Assembly: GCA_944324635.1 (NCBI GenBank)
Contig: CALUXC010000006.1
Span: 1 to 64,000, forward strand
DNA from: Candidatus Avelusimicrobium intestinipullorum
GTDB taxonomy: Bacteria; Elusimicrobiota; Elusimicrobia; Elusimicrobiales; Elusimicrobiaceae
DNA length: 64,000 nucleotides
Direction: 5' to 3'
The notes below the pieces were generated by a model, which worked only from the letters and a program-made list of their open reading frames with translations, ran no database searches and was not told where the DNA came from. Positions 24,871-34,197 of the stretch are shown here, in pieces. The position numbers and the translations under genes were made by a program. Within the stretch, counting starts at the first letter, position 1, and every line of letters starts with the position of its first letter.

Positions 24871-25763
24871 AATCGGTCAACCTCACGCAACTAGCCACCG
24901 AAGGGCGCAACCCGAACACATTGGATTTGGATAAATCTTCGCCGCGCCAAATTGCGCGCAAAATTAACCGCGAGGATTTCAACGCCGCCCGCGCCGTAAA
25001 AGCGGCCAACAAAGAAATCGCCGCCGTTATGTTGCTGGCGGCACAAGCCTACGCCCACAAGCATAAAATCATTTTTATCGGTGCCGGCACCAGCGGACGC
25101 CTGGGCATTTTGGAAGCGGTGGAATGTGTGCCCACCTTTGGCACTAAGCCTTCGCAAATTATCGGGCTGATTGCCGGGGGCAAAAAGGCTGTTTTTCGCT
25201 CGCAGGAAGGCGCCGAAGACGACGCCAAACAAGGCGCCAAGGAAATTGCCCGCGCCGCCAAAAAGGACGATTTGGTTATCGGCCTTACGGCCAGCGGCCG
25301 CACGCCTTATGTAATGGGTGCCCTGGAACAAGCCCAAAAACAAGGTTCCCGCACGGCGCTTATTTCGTGCAATCCGCTGGCGCAATGTCCCGCGGCCGAG
25401 GTGCATATATGCCTTCCTACCGGGCCGGAAGCGCTCAGCGGTTCTACCCGCATGAAAGCGGGCACCGCCACCAAAATGGCCTTAAACGCCATCACCACCG
25501 GGGCCATGACGCTGTGCGGCAAAACATACGGGAATTTGATGATTGACGTACAACCCACCAACCAAAAGTTAATCGCGCGCGCCATACGGCTGATTTGCAC
25601 CGTGTCCGGCGCGGACGAAAAAACCGCCGCACGTTTGTTGCAAGCGTCGGGGAAAAACGTCAAAACAGCCGTTGTAATGCACAAGAAACAAGTTTCCAAA
25701 CCAGAGGCGGAAAAATTATTAGCCCGCCAAAAAGGATTTTTGACGAAGGTGATTGATGACTAA
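24867..25763 (+). CDS. murQ: N-acetylmuramic acid 6-phosphate etherase
   Basis: The 298-residue SIS-domain lyase cleaves the lactyl ether of MurNAc-6-P to give GlcNAc-6-P and D-lactate. Signatures are GAGTSGRLGILEAVE, the catalytic Glu in QEGAEDDAKQG, GLTASGRTPYV and the SGSTRMKAGTATK segment, all diagnostic. A C-terminal UBA-like helical part (ARLLQASGKNVKTAVV) is present. It overlaps ampG by 4 nt and anmK by 8 nt, so the chain is translationally coupled. Confidence 0.96.
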   Translation: MKSVNLTQLATEGRNPNTLDLDKSSPRQIARKINREDFNAARAVKAANKEIAAVMLLAAQAYAHKHKIIFIGAGTSGRLGILEAVECVPTFGTKPSQIIGLIAGGKKAVFRSQEGAEDDAKQGAKEIARAAKKDDLVIGLTASGRTPYVMGALEQAQKQGSRTALISCNPLAQCPAAEVHICLPTGPEALSGSTRMKAGTATKMALNAITTGAMTLCGKTYGNLMIDVQPTNQKLIARAIRLICTVSGADEKTAARLLQASGKNVKTAVVMHKKQVSKPEAEKLLARQKGFLTKVIDD

Positions 25764-26844
25764 ATACGCGTTAGGGCTGATGAGCGGCACAAGTGCGGAC
25801 GGATTAACCGTCTGCGCGGCCGGCGTGCGGCCTTTTCGCGTAATTGGTTTTAAGAATTATCCTTATCCGGCCCCCCTGCAGCAAAAATTGCTTACGGCAT
25901 ATTCGCTGCGCGCGGCAGAACTGTCGGCCCTGCATTTTGAGCTGGGGCGGCTGTATGCCAAAACAGTCCAAAAATTTTTGAAAGAGTTCCACCTCCCTTT
26001 ACAGGATTTGGTGGTCATCGGTTCGCACGGGCAGACCATTTATCATGGCCCGCGCGATAAGGAACCCAACACCCTGCAAATAGGGGAGCCTTCTTTTATG
26101 GCGGCCCAGCTGGGGCGGCCGGTCGTGTCCGACTTTAGATCCATGGACATTGCCCTCGGCGGCGAAGGAGCCCCTTTAATCCCGTTTTTTGACGAATACA
26201 TCTGGGGCCAAAAACAACCCAAAATTTTACTTAACGTAGGCGGCATTTCCAATTTTTCCGTAGTCGGCAAAAATGTGGAAACCTTCGGTTTTGACGTGGG
26301 CCCCGGCAATACGCTCATGGACTTGGCGGCACAACAATTTCTGCACCGCCCGTTTGATAAAAACGGTCAAACCGCCGCTAAAGGCCGGCCGGACAAACCC
26401 CTCGTTTCACGGCTGCTCAAGCAAAAGTATTTTTTGCAACAGCCGCCCAAAAGTTTGGATAAAAATGCCTTTGGACAAAGCTATCTGCAGAAACATTTTC
26501 CGCTCCAACGCTTTGCCCACAAGGCCGATTTGTTGGCCACGCTCACGTGGTTTACGGCCGCGGCCGTGGCACAGGCGGTGGAGCATTTTGTGCCCCGCTC
26601 GCTTCAAAAAGAATTGGTCGTTTCCGGCGGGGGCTGTTATAACCGCACGCTTCTTGCTTACTTGAAAGAATTGCTCCCCCATCTGAAAATCACCACCACC
26701 CTGGCCTACGGCATAGATCCGCAAGCCAAAGAAAGCGCCGCGTTTGCGCTGTTTGGGTGGCTGGCCTTACGCAAACAAATTAATCACTGCGCCCGCGCCA
26801 CCGGCGCCGCGCGCAACGCAATATTGGGGAAAATTACCTTATGA
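25756..26844 (+). CDS. anmK: Anhydro-N-acetylmuramic acid kinase
   Basis: The 362-residue ASKHA-fold kinase opens the 1,6-anhydro ring of anhydroMurNAc and phosphorylates it to MurNAc-6-P, the MurQ substrate. Motifs are GLMSGTSADGL at the N-terminus, GSHGQTIYH, the NVGGISNF phosphate-binding strand, FDVGPGNTLMD and VVSGGGCYN. The ATG at 25756 lies 8 nt inside the murQ end and has GAAGGTGA upstream. It overlaps nagZ by 4 nt. Confidence 0.96.
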   Translation: MTKYALGLMSGTSADGLTVCAAGVRPFRVIGFKNYPYPAPLQQKLLTAYSLRAAELSALHFELGRLYAKTVQKFLKEFHLPLQDLVVIGSHGQTIYHGPRDKEPNTLQIGEPSFMAAQLGRPVVSDFRSMDIALGGEGAPLIPFFDEYIWGQKQPKILLNVGGISNFSVVGKNVETFGFDVGPGNTLMDLAAQQFLHRPFDKNGQTAAKGRPDKPLVSRLLKQKYFLQQPPKSLDKNAFGQSYLQKHFPLQRFAHKADLLATLTWFTAAAVAQAVEHFVPRSLQKELVVSGGGCYNRTLLAYLKELLPHLKITTTLAYGIDPQAKESAAFALFGWLALRKQINHCARATGAARNAILGKITL

Positions 26845-28256
26845 ACATTGCCCGATTGGTACACCCCGGCTTCTGGTTCGGGAAAACGGATAAAAAAGAT
26901 GCTTTGAATTTGGCCCGTATGGGCGTGGGCGGATTTTGCCTATATGGCGGAACCCGCACGGAAGTGGCACAGCTGACGCAAGCCTTGCGCGCGGCTTCGC
27001 CGCATAAACGCATTTTAATCTCGGCCGATTATGAAGACGGCCTGGGCCGCTGGCTGCCCGACGCTCCGTTATTCCCCTCCAACCTGGCTTTGGGCGCAGC
27101 GGACGTTGCTTCCCTGGCGTTTGAAAAAGGCCTTTTAACGGCGCGCCAAGCCAAAAGCCTGGGGGTGGACTGGGTGTTTGCCCCCGTGGTGGACTTGGCC
27201 GATAATCCCCATAACCCTATTGTAAACACCCGTTCGTTTGGGGCCGACCCGGAACGCGTCACCCGTTTGGCCGAAGCGTTTATGGAAGGGCTCAGCAAAG
27301 GCGGCGCGTTAAACAGCCTGAAACATTTCCCCGGCCACGGGAACACGAATACCGATTCCCACCTGGCCTTGCCCGTAGTGATGGCCACCAAACAGCATTT
27401 GTGGGATTATGAACTCCTCCCGTTTAGGCGTCTGTTGGGTCTGGCCGACAGCGTGATGGTGGGGCATTTGCTGGTCCCCGCGTTAGACGACCAACGCCCG
27501 GCGTCCACCTCGCCTGCCGTCATACGGGAATTCCTGCAAAAAGGAATGGGCTACTGCGGGTGTATTTGTACGGACGCGCTGTGCATGAAAGCCCTGGGGG
27601 ACGAAAAACAAGCCGCTCTGTCTGCTTTCTTGGCAGGCGCGCACATTTTGTTGGTACCGGAAAAACCGTTTGATTTAATCAACTTTTTGAACGCGCAAAA
27701 CCTGCCTGCGGATTTACTAAAACGCGCCGAACAAATGCAAAACGTTCTTTGCGCGCGGGCGGACGAAGTGCCCTATCCCACGCAAGCATCCGCTTTTGGG
27801 CCGACTGATTTTTGCGAACGCACGGCGCAAAAAGCGCTCACCTTGCTGGGCATGCCGCTTCACCTGCAGGCGGGGGACACGCTGCAATATCTGTCTATCG
27901 GGAACGACGAGGATATCTCCGCCGAGCCTTTCTTTACTGCTCTTCGCGCCCAAGGGATACAAGTCCAGCCTTTTAGCGGCACGGCCGATAAACTGGCCGT
28001 TTTATGCTGGCGCCGCTACCAGGCGTTCAAAGGCAAAATTGGCCTGGACGAAAAAGAAAGCGCCCTCGTTAAAAAGGCGCTTTCACAAGCTCACAAAAGT
28101 ATCGTCATCAGCTTTGCCAACCCGTGGGCCGCTTCGCAGTTAAACTGCAACGGAAAACTGTTCACCTTCAGCCCCGCGCCCGCTTTCCAGCAGGCCGCCG
28201 CTTGGGCTTTGACGGAGCGGTTAACCCCGCACGGGCAGCTGCCCATCACGCTGTAG
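26841..28256 (+). CDS. nagZ: Beta-N-acetylhexosaminidase, GH3 (NagZ)
   Basis: The 471-residue protein has a GH3 TIM barrel. The catalytic loop KHFPGHGNTNTDSH (161-174) carries the Asp-His dyad, and D245 in CTDALCM is the nucleophile. It removes GlcNAc from imported GlcNAc-anhydroMurNAc peptides. It has no signal peptide, so it is cytoplasmic, as the pathway needs. An extra C-terminal region of about 120 residues goes beyond the single-domain E. coli NagZ (341). It is the last gene of the recycling operon and convergent with 28257-29255. Confidence 0.93.
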   Translation: MNIARLVHPGFWFGKTDKKDALNLARMGVGGFCLYGGTRTEVAQLTQALRAASPHKRILISADYEDGLGRWLPDAPLFPSNLALGAADVASLAFEKGLLTARQAKSLGVDWVFAPVVDLADNPHNPIVNTRSFGADPERVTRLAEAFMEGLSKGGALNSLKHFPGHGNTNTDSHLALPVVMATKQHLWDYELLPFRRLLGLADSVMVGHLLVPALDDQRPASTSPAVIREFLQKGMGYCGCICTDALCMKALGDEKQAALSAFLAGAHILLVPEKPFDLINFLNAQNLPADLLKRAEQMQNVLCARADEVPYPTQASAFGPTDFCERTAQKALTLLGMPLHLQAGDTLQYLSIGNDEDISAEPFFTALRAQGIQVQPFSGTADKLAVLCWRRYQAFKGKIGLDEKESALVKKALSQAHKSIVISFANPWAASQLNCNGKLFTFSPAPAFQQAAAWALTERLTPHGQLPITL

Positions 28257-29255
28257 TTAAGGCAAAATCACCTGCGCGTCAAACCCGCTCATACGGGCCC
28301 ACTCTTTGTTGTTCCAAGCTAAGGTGCCGGGGCGGGCGTCTTTGAAATTGCGCCACCGGTGGAACAGGAAATCACGCGAGCCGCGCACGCTGGTAATGTT
28401 AATGGAAAATACTTCTTTTTCATTTAACATGTTAGCCAGGGCATACTTCCAGTCATACGCCGCGGCCAGCGGGGAAACGTACACAAAGAAAATAGCCCGC
28501 GGGAATTCTTCCCGCCACTGAGCCAAACTGCCCCGCATATGCCAAGCGCGTACGGCTTCGCCGGCGGCTGTTTTATCGGCGGGCAGAAGCAAGTTGGTGT
28601 TTTCCTGTGTGACATATCCTTCTTTTTGTATGGACGCGTCCTTCAGCCCGCCAATAGACAGGCCTTCATGCGCAAAAGAAAGAATAAAATTCTTGTCTGA
28701 TTCGGCCGCCGTAAAGCCAGACGCAAACCGCACGCCCTTATCGGGCAATGTCTCACTCAGCACAATAATCTTCCTATTGGGAAACGCTTCCCGATATTCC
28801 ATAATAATTTTTTTGAATGCGGAAAAAGATTGAAAATCGTGTTCTTTTCCACCCACCAATACATAGTTAACGTCCGCCCCAATGCGGGCAGGCAATTCCC
28901 CCTGGGAAAGCGTAGAAAGCAGGCCTGCCTCAAAGGGGTGCCGGACAAAAAACTGCAGTTGCTTTTGGCGAAGGGAAAAATCCTTGCGCATAAGGCGATT
29001 ACTTAATGCGGCCCACGCGTCCAGGCGCTCGGTTAAAACAGGCGTTACGGCGCTGTGGCGGCCATTTAACCACAACTCTACGCTTTGGTTAGGCGCTTTT
29101 AACGATCGGCGGGATTGCTTAAGTGCCTGCTGGGTAACAGGCAGGGAAGTGGCGGGTTTGGCTAGGGCACGCTGGGCACCCTGCCAGGCTTTCTGCCAGG
29201 TTTGTGCGGAAAGCAGGGACGGCATGAGTAAAAAAATAAAAATCCATTTCTTCAT
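28257..29255 (-). CDS. Secreted protein of unknown function
   Basis: The 332-residue protein has a clear signal peptide (MKKWIFIFLLMPSLLSAQ). After a basic, glutamine-rich N-terminal region comes an alpha/beta region containing NYVLVGGKEHDFQSF (near residues 130-144) and RKIIVLSETL. This faintly recalls the GExHD pattern of ChaN/Tiki-type proteins, but the first Glu is Gly here and I would not assign the family. It ends in WARMSGFDAQVILP. It is convergent with nagZ and lies downstream of the guaD terminator. A TAGAAT lies upstream, with no good ribosome site. Confidence 0.75.
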   Translation of the reverse strand: MKKWIFIFLLMPSLLSAQTWQKAWQGAQRALAKPATSLPVTQQALKQSRRSLKAPNQSVELWLNGRHSAVTPVLTERLDAWAALSNRLMRKDFSLRQKQLQFFVRHPFEAGLLSTLSQGELPARIGADVNYVLVGGKEHDFQSFSAFKKIIMEYREAFPNRKIIVLSETLPDKGVRFASGFTAAESDKNFILSFAHEGLSIGGLKDASIQKEGYVTQENTNLLLPADKTAAGEAVRAWHMRGSLAQWREEFPRAIFFVYVSPLAAAYDWKYALANMLNEKEVFSINITSVRGSRDFLFHRWRNFKDARPGTLAWNNKEWARMSGFDAQVILP

Positions 29256-29322
29256 ATAATTTTATTCTAAAATTTCTATCCGCCCAAAACCAGGGTCCTT
29301 AGTCCTAAATTCAAATAGGCCT

Positions 29323-29346
29323 AAAAAACCCCCGCCGAAGCGGGGG
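29323..29346 (-). terminator. Terminator of the dnaX-comEC-guaD operon
   Basis: CCCCCGC-CGAA-GCGGGGG (29329-29335 with 29340-29346) is followed on the minus strand by six T, 9 bp past the guaD stop. Confidence 0.85.
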
Positions 29347-29354
29347 CTTGAAAG

Positions 29355-29843
29355 TTAGTATTCAATTTTATCTGCCTTATCGTTCCATTTTTCAAACGGA
29401 CGGTTTCTTTCTTCCAATTCCAGGCAATAGGTTTTCAGCGAGCGTTTGTCCACCGGGAGGGGAACCTCTTTGTAGATAAACTCATCGTCAAATCCGTATT
29501 TGGCCGCGGTAAACCGATCCGCTGCGAAGAACAGCGCTTTCGGCCGGGCCCAATAAATGGCGCCCAAGCACATCGGGCAGGGCTCGCAGGAAGAATAGAT
29601 GATGCAGTCTTTCAATTCAAAAGTTCCCAATTTTTTGCAGGCCTTGCGAATAGCGTCCACTTCCGCATGACGGGTGGGATCGTTGGACGAAGTCACCTGG
29701 TTGCAGCCGCGGGCGATAATTTTGCCGTCTTTTACAATCACAGCCCCAAACGGGCCGCCTTTGCCGGCCGTCATTCCTTTCTCGGCCATTTTCACGGCTT
29801 CTTTCAAAAATTTTTGATGTTGTTTCAGTTCGGCTTGTTCCAT
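29355..29843 (-). CDS. guaD: Guanine deaminase (cytidine-deaminase fold)
   Basis: The 162-residue zinc enzyme closely follows the Bacillus GuaD pattern: GGPFGAVIVKDG, HAE (59-61) with H59 as zinc ligand and E61 as proton shuttle, and SCEPCPMC with C89 and C92 as zinc ligands. GAIYWARPKALFFAAD and YGFDDEFIYKEV follow. It converts guanine to xanthine. I chose the ATG at 29843, preceded by GGAGG at 8 nt; the frame extends to 29942 without conservation. It is the last gene of the long minus-strand operon, 34 bp after comEC. Confidence 0.92.
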   Translation of the reverse strand: MEQAELKQHQKFLKEAVKMAEKGMTAGKGGPFGAVIVKDGKIIARGCNQVTSSNDPTRHAEVDAIRKACKKLGTFELKDCIIYSSCEPCPMCLGAIYWARPKALFFAADRFTAAKYGFDDEFIYKEVPLPVDKRSLKTYCLELEERNRPFEKWNDKADKIEY

Positions 29844-29877
29844 AGCATGGTCCTCCAAAGGTGCCTCTCTATTATAG

Positions 29878-31740
29878 CTAAATTTTGGCGCGCACGGTTT
29901 GGTTTCTTTGTTGGGCAATAAGTTTGTTCCCCGCCTGGGCAAAGCGTCCGTCCGCCCCTACGCACAGGGAAGTGTCTTTTTCCTGTAAACAGTAAGACAC
30001 ATCGTCCTGCTCCGTGCCGCTGTATCCGGCGTTAGTCCACAGGCGCCCGCGGCGGGAAAGATGTTTCCCCCACTGCATGCGGATAAGCACTCCGTCTTGT
30101 GCCCATTCTTTGCCCGGCCAAAGGCCTTTTTCAAAAGGCCGCACGATTTGCCCGTCTTTAGCTAAGCGGGACAAATCTTTATGGCCTTTTCCCTCGTCAA
30201 AAGCCAACACGCCAGATGCCCGGCGTACCCCTATCTTATGCAAGGAGGCTTCTATCTTGTCCGCCTCCAGGGCGGTCCCCAACACAAACACCTTGCCGGA
30301 GGGCATTTTCACCAAAGCGGCACTCTTGTTCCATTCATTTAACAAGAACACCTCTCCGCGCGAAAAAAACATTTTTTGTCCCAGCGGCAGGGCGAGTATC
30401 ATCATAACGCACGGCCATAAAATCCGCCGCGCAAACTTTTTCTGCGGCCAGTTAAATAACCAAAACAACCCCACATAAAATGCCGCCACACTCCCCGCGC
30501 TCCACGCCGCCACCGGCACCGCAGAAACGCGAAACGAAGCAAAAAATTCCACCACCGCCCGAAACCCTTCCAAGCACCATATGGCCGGCCAATACAATAA
30601 CACGCCCGCATGCACCCATGTTAGTACGTAATAGCCAAACGTCAGCCCCATCAGTGCCGAGGCCCACGGCACCAAAATCATATTGGCCGCAAAACCCGTC
30701 AGAGATACTTTATAAAACACATTGGTAAATATGGGCAGCAGCACCAACTGGGTAGCCAATGTGGCCAGAAAAATTTGTGCAAAAAACCGCACCCACCCCG
30801 GCCATTTGGCGGGCAACTTATAATTGTTTAGACACAAAATAATGGCTACCGTAGCCAAAAAAGACATTTGAAATCCCGTTTCAAATACGGACGCAGGCTC
30901 TATGCACAAAATCACCAAGCAGGAAACCAATAACCCCTGAAACACCCCGCTGTTTCGCCCCAAGAAATACCCCGCACAAGCGCACACGGCCATAAAATAC
31001 GCCCGCACAAGCGGAGCGTCCGCCCCCGCGGCCAAGGTGTACACCCCCGCCACAACAAGCGCCGCCCCCACCGCCTGTTTGTGCCGCACGCCCAGCCAGC
31101 CGCATAGCGCCATCGTCAGCAAGGTAACAAACCCCACATTCCCGCCGGAAGCCACCAGCAGGTGAATGGCCCCGCTGTCTTGAAAGGCGGTATATAGTTG
31201 CTCGGAAAGTTCCCCTCTTTCCCCCAGCAGTACTCCCCCCGCAATAGAAGCTAATTGTGGCGGGAAAGATTCTTCAAACACACGCAAAATATCGGCCCTT
31301 ACAAAGCGAATAATCCGCCAGGGGAAAGCCGCTTTTTTAATTACGCGCGTTTGTTTGGCTTTTATTTCGGTAAAAATATGTTGGTTGGCCAGGTAGCGGC
31401 GCCAGTCAAAATTGCCCAGCAAATCTATGCCGTAGGGTTTTTGTAAGCGTCCGTTTATTTCCAGGGTGTCTTTCCACTGTGGGTTAAAATCCGCAAAGCG
31501 GGCATATACGTATCCTTCGGCCGGCTGGCCGTTTACGCTAAACACCTTCACTTTTACATTGTTGGATTTTGGTTTGTGGACGGCAAATCCTTCCACCCGT
31601 CCCGTTAGGGTAACGTCTTGTTTGGAAATGGCATGGAAAACGTCCCGCTGGGAAGGAGCGGGACGATAAAAACAAATCAGCACTGCAATCAAGGCCGCCA
31701 AGCACCACAACAGCGGCCGCTTATAAATATCGGGATGCAT
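29878..31740 (-). CDS. comEC: ComEC/Rec2-family DNA uptake channel with degenerate C-terminal domain
   Basis: The 620-residue polytopic protein has an N-terminal DUF4131-like domain (to about residue 170) with OB-like strands. The competence domain follows, with GVLLGERGELSEQLYTAFQDSGAIHLLVASGGNVGF and about eight TM helices. It would carry single-stranded DNA across the inner membrane. The C-terminal part (about 490-600) corresponds to the beta-lactamase-like domain, but the HxHxDH metal motif is missing (the region reads LAFDEGKGHKDL), so nuclease activity is unlikely from it. It overlaps recR by one base (TAATG). Confidence 0.9.
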   Translation of the reverse strand: MHPDIYKRPLLWCLAALIAVLICFYRPAPSQRDVFHAISKQDVTLTGRVEGFAVHKPKSNNVKVKVFSVNGQPAEGYVYARFADFNPQWKDTLEINGRLQKPYGIDLLGNFDWRRYLANQHIFTEIKAKQTRVIKKAAFPWRIIRFVRADILRVFEESFPPQLASIAGGVLLGERGELSEQLYTAFQDSGAIHLLVASGGNVGFVTLLTMALCGWLGVRHKQAVGAALVVAGVYTLAAGADAPLVRAYFMAVCACAGYFLGRNSGVFQGLLVSCLVILCIEPASVFETGFQMSFLATVAIILCLNNYKLPAKWPGWVRFFAQIFLATLATQLVLLPIFTNVFYKVSLTGFAANMILVPWASALMGLTFGYYVLTWVHAGVLLYWPAIWCLEGFRAVVEFFASFRVSAVPVAAWSAGSVAAFYVGLFWLFNWPQKKFARRILWPCVMMILALPLGQKMFFSRGEVFLLNEWNKSAALVKMPSGKVFVLGTALEADKIEASLHKIGVRRASGVLAFDEGKGHKDLSRLAKDGQIVRPFEKGLWPGKEWAQDGVLIRMQWGKHLSRRGRLWTNAGYSGTEQDDVSYCLQEKDTSLCVGADGRFAQAGNKLIAQQRNQTVRAKI

Positions 31741-32333
31741 TACAGTTTGGTGCGTCCTTTTAAGGAATATCCCAGCGTCATTTCGTCAATATAATCAATA
31801 TCGCCGCCCAAAGGAACCCCGTAACCGATACGCGTCACTTGCCCCACCAGGCCGCGCAATAAATCGGCCAGGTACAAAGCGGTGGTTTCGCCTTCGCTGT
31901 CCGGATCGGTGGCGATGATGACTTCCCGCACGGGCGTTTTGGCATGCTGTACTCTTTCCAGCAGTTCGCGCACTTTCACTTGTTCGGCCCCGCGTCCTTC
32001 CATGGGGGAAATGGCACCGTGCAACACGTGATAAAGCCCTTTATAAGCGCCGGTTTTTTCAATGGATTCAATATCCTGCGGGTCTTCCACCACGCAGATA
32101 AGCCCTTGGTCGCGGTCCGGGTCGCGGCAAATTTCGCACAATCCGTCTTCGCAATAGCTAAAGCATACCGGGCACAGCTTCACGTCTTGTTTGACCGATA
32201 AAAGTGCCTGCACAAATTCTTCCGTTTCCCCTTGGGAAGCACGCAAGAAATACGCCGCAAAACGCTCCGCCTGCCGCGGGCCTACGCCGGGCAGTCTACG
32301 CAAGGCACGTATTAATCGGTCTAAACTTTTCAT
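31740..32333 (-). CDS. recR: Recombination mediator RecR
   Basis: The 197-residue protein is complete: a helix-hairpin-helix (LPGVGPRQAERFA), a four-cysteine zinc finger (CPVCFSYCEDGLCEIC), and a Toprim domain with CVVEDPQDI, IIATDPDSEGE and GVPLGGDIDYID. It helps load RecA at gaps. The neighbour order dnaX-recR is widely conserved. It starts 3 bp after the dnaX stop and shares one base with comEC. No recO or recF is seen in this window. Confidence 0.97.
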   Translation of the reverse strand: MKSLDRLIRALRRLPGVGPRQAERFAAYFLRASQGETEEFVQALLSVKQDVKLCPVCFSYCEDGLCEICRDPDRDQGLICVVEDPQDIESIEKTGAYKGLYHVLHGAISPMEGRGAEQVKVRELLERVQHAKTPVREVIIATDPDSEGETTALYLADLLRGLVGQVTRIGYGVPLGGDIDYIDEMTLGYSLKGRTKL

Positions 32334-32336
32334 AAG

Positions 32337-34193
32337 TTATGCCAGCAATTCTCCGGGGAAAATTTCCAAAATATCTTTCAATTCTTCGGGTGCATTTTGA
32401 TTTTGCGCGCCCGCCGCATCGGCTTCAAAATTGCCTTTTACAAAAGGTTCCTCATCGGAAATGGCTGGCGCCGCATTGGCCGCAGGGGCCTGTTTGGCAG
32501 GCTCTTTAGAAGGCGCCGCGTCCGCTTGCGGGCGAGCGGCCTGGCGCGGAGCGGGAGCCGTTTTTTCCGTCGGTTCGGCCGTACCCAATTTGATGGTAAT
32601 CACGCGACCGCTTATTTTTTTGGCCGCCGCTTCCAGTTCGGGCAATTTGTTTTGCGCGGGGATTTGATAAAACTCTTTGCCGGGCGGGAAAGAAAGCGTC
32701 CAGAGATTGTCCGAAAATTGCACGGAGCAATTCGTCATTACATCATACACAAACGGACTCTTTTCAAATTGCTTCAGCATTTTATCCCAAATCTGGCGGT
32801 TGCTCACGGCCGCACGCACGACAGGTTCCGCTTGCGGCAGGACTTCTTCTTCATCGTCCGCCACAATTTCTTCCACTGCCGGTTTTACGGCTGTCGGGCG
32901 CGCCACAGGCGCCGGCTTGGAAACGGCGGGCGCAGGCTGCTGATAAAAAGTTTGCGCTTGGGAAGAAGCCGCCCGCGGGGCAGGACGGGGAGCCGCCGCC
33001 GGCGTGGTCTGTTTGGGAGAAGATCCTTGCGAAGGAGGCAGCGTGCCGCCGCGCTCCAGCGCTTCCAAACGGCGGATAAAAGCGTCAATGTCCAGGCAGC
33101 TGTCCATCACGGTAAACATACCCACTTCGGCGCTGACCAGGGCATTATCCGAAAATTTTACTTCTTCTATAATTTTGTTAATTTTGCGGGAAATCTGCGC
33201 CAAAAAACCGGGAGAAACCCCTTTTACAATTTGGGCCGCCCCTTCAAAAGGCTCGCTTCCCTGCCCGAGCGAAAAATAAAACAAATCGCCCAAGGTGTTT
33301 TTCAAATCTTTCAAAAACGAATTGGCGTCAAACCCTTCTTCTTTCAGGGTTTCAAATACGCCATGAAGCTGGGGCCCGTTTTTCTGCACCAGGGCTTCTA
33401 CCGCCTGCTTGAGCAGTTCGTCCGGCGTCAGGCCCAGCATTTCTCCCACCAGTTTTTCGTCAATGCGTTCGCCAGAATAGGCGATGGCGCGGTCCAACAG
33501 CGTCAGCGCATCGCGCATGGCGCCGCCGGCATTTTTGGCAATGATTTTAGCCGCACCGGGAGTCAGGTCTATATTTTCCGCACCGGCCAAATCCAACAAA
33601 TGGCTGCTGATTTCTTCCACCGTAATCGGGCGGAAGCGGAACGTTTGGCACCGGCTGACAATCGTGGCCGGCACTTTGTGTTTTTCGGTAGTAGCCAAAA
33701 TAAACACTACGTGGGCGGGCGGTTCTTCAATGGTTTTTAAGAGCGCGTTAAAAGAGCTGGTGGAAAGCATGTGCACTTCGTCCAAAATAAACACTTTGAA
33801 GCGGTCCCGAGACGAGGCCAACGCCACCGTATCAATGATGGCTTCGCGTACTTTTTCCACTTGCGTATTGCTGGCGGCGTCCAGCTCCAGCACGTCCATA
33901 TCCGCACTTTGGGCAATTTCCAAACACTGCGGGCACTGGCCGCACGGTTCGGGAGTAGGTTTCCCGTTTCCGTTGCCCGTACAGTTAAGCGCTTTTGCCA
34001 AAATGCGCGCCGTCGTGGTTTTACCGCAGCCGCGCGGCCCGTAAAACAAATAGGCATGCGCAATGCGGCCCAGCTTTAACGCATTTTGCAACGTTTTGGA
34101 AATGCTTTCCTGGCCCACCATGTCTTCAAACTTTTGCGGGCGGTACTTGTTGGCCAAACTGACATATTGGTTTTTTTCGTCAAACATTTCCAT
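32337..34193 (-). CDS. dnaX: DNA polymerase III subunit gamma/tau
   Basis: The 618-residue clamp-loader ATPase has Walker A GPRGCGKTT (52-60), zinc ligands C71, C84, C87 and C90, the Walker B/DExx region FILDEVHMLS, and sensor 1 with TTEKHKVPATIVSRCQTF. An Ala/Pro-rich linker (about 390-450) leads to the tau-specific C-terminal domains. I set the start at the ATG at 34193 (AGAGG 8 nt upstream, just after the doxX stop). The frame upstream of it is unconserved. A seven-A run near 32612 is discussed under rejected items. Confidence 0.95.
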   Translation of the reverse strand: MEMFDEKNQYVSLANKYRPQKFEDMVGQESISKTLQNALKLGRIAHAYLFYGPRGCGKTTTARILAKALNCTGNGNGKPTPEPCGQCPQCLEIAQSADMDVLELDAASNTQVEKVREAIIDTVALASSRDRFKVFILDEVHMLSTSSFNALLKTIEEPPAHVVFILATTEKHKVPATIVSRCQTFRFRPITVEEISSHLLDLAGAENIDLTPGAAKIIAKNAGGAMRDALTLLDRAIAYSGERIDEKLVGEMLGLTPDELLKQAVEALVQKNGPQLHGVFETLKEEGFDANSFLKDLKNTLGDLFYFSLGQGSEPFEGAAQIVKGVSPGFLAQISRKINKIIEEVKFSDNALVSAEVGMFTVMDSCLDIDAFIRRLEALERGGTLPPSQGSSPKQTTPAAAPRPAPRAASSQAQTFYQQPAPAVSKPAPVARPTAVKPAVEEIVADDEEEVLPQAEPVVRAAVSNRQIWDKMLKQFEKSPFVYDVMTNCSVQFSDNLWTLSFPPGKEFYQIPAQNKLPELEAAAKKISGRVITIKLGTAEPTEKTAPAPRQAARPQADAAPSKEPAKQAPAANAAPAISDEEPFVKGNFEADAAGAQNQNAPEELKDILEIFPGELLA

Positions 34194-34197
34194 ACCA

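Noticed and set aside
32602-32625. A run of seven A in dnaX (minus strand) as a possible programmed frameshift site for a gamma form
   Set aside because: It lies near codon 525, far beyond the usual gamma end near 430. No upstream Shine-Dalgarno enhancer or downstream stem was evident, and the shifted frame would add about 35 codons rather than stop at once.
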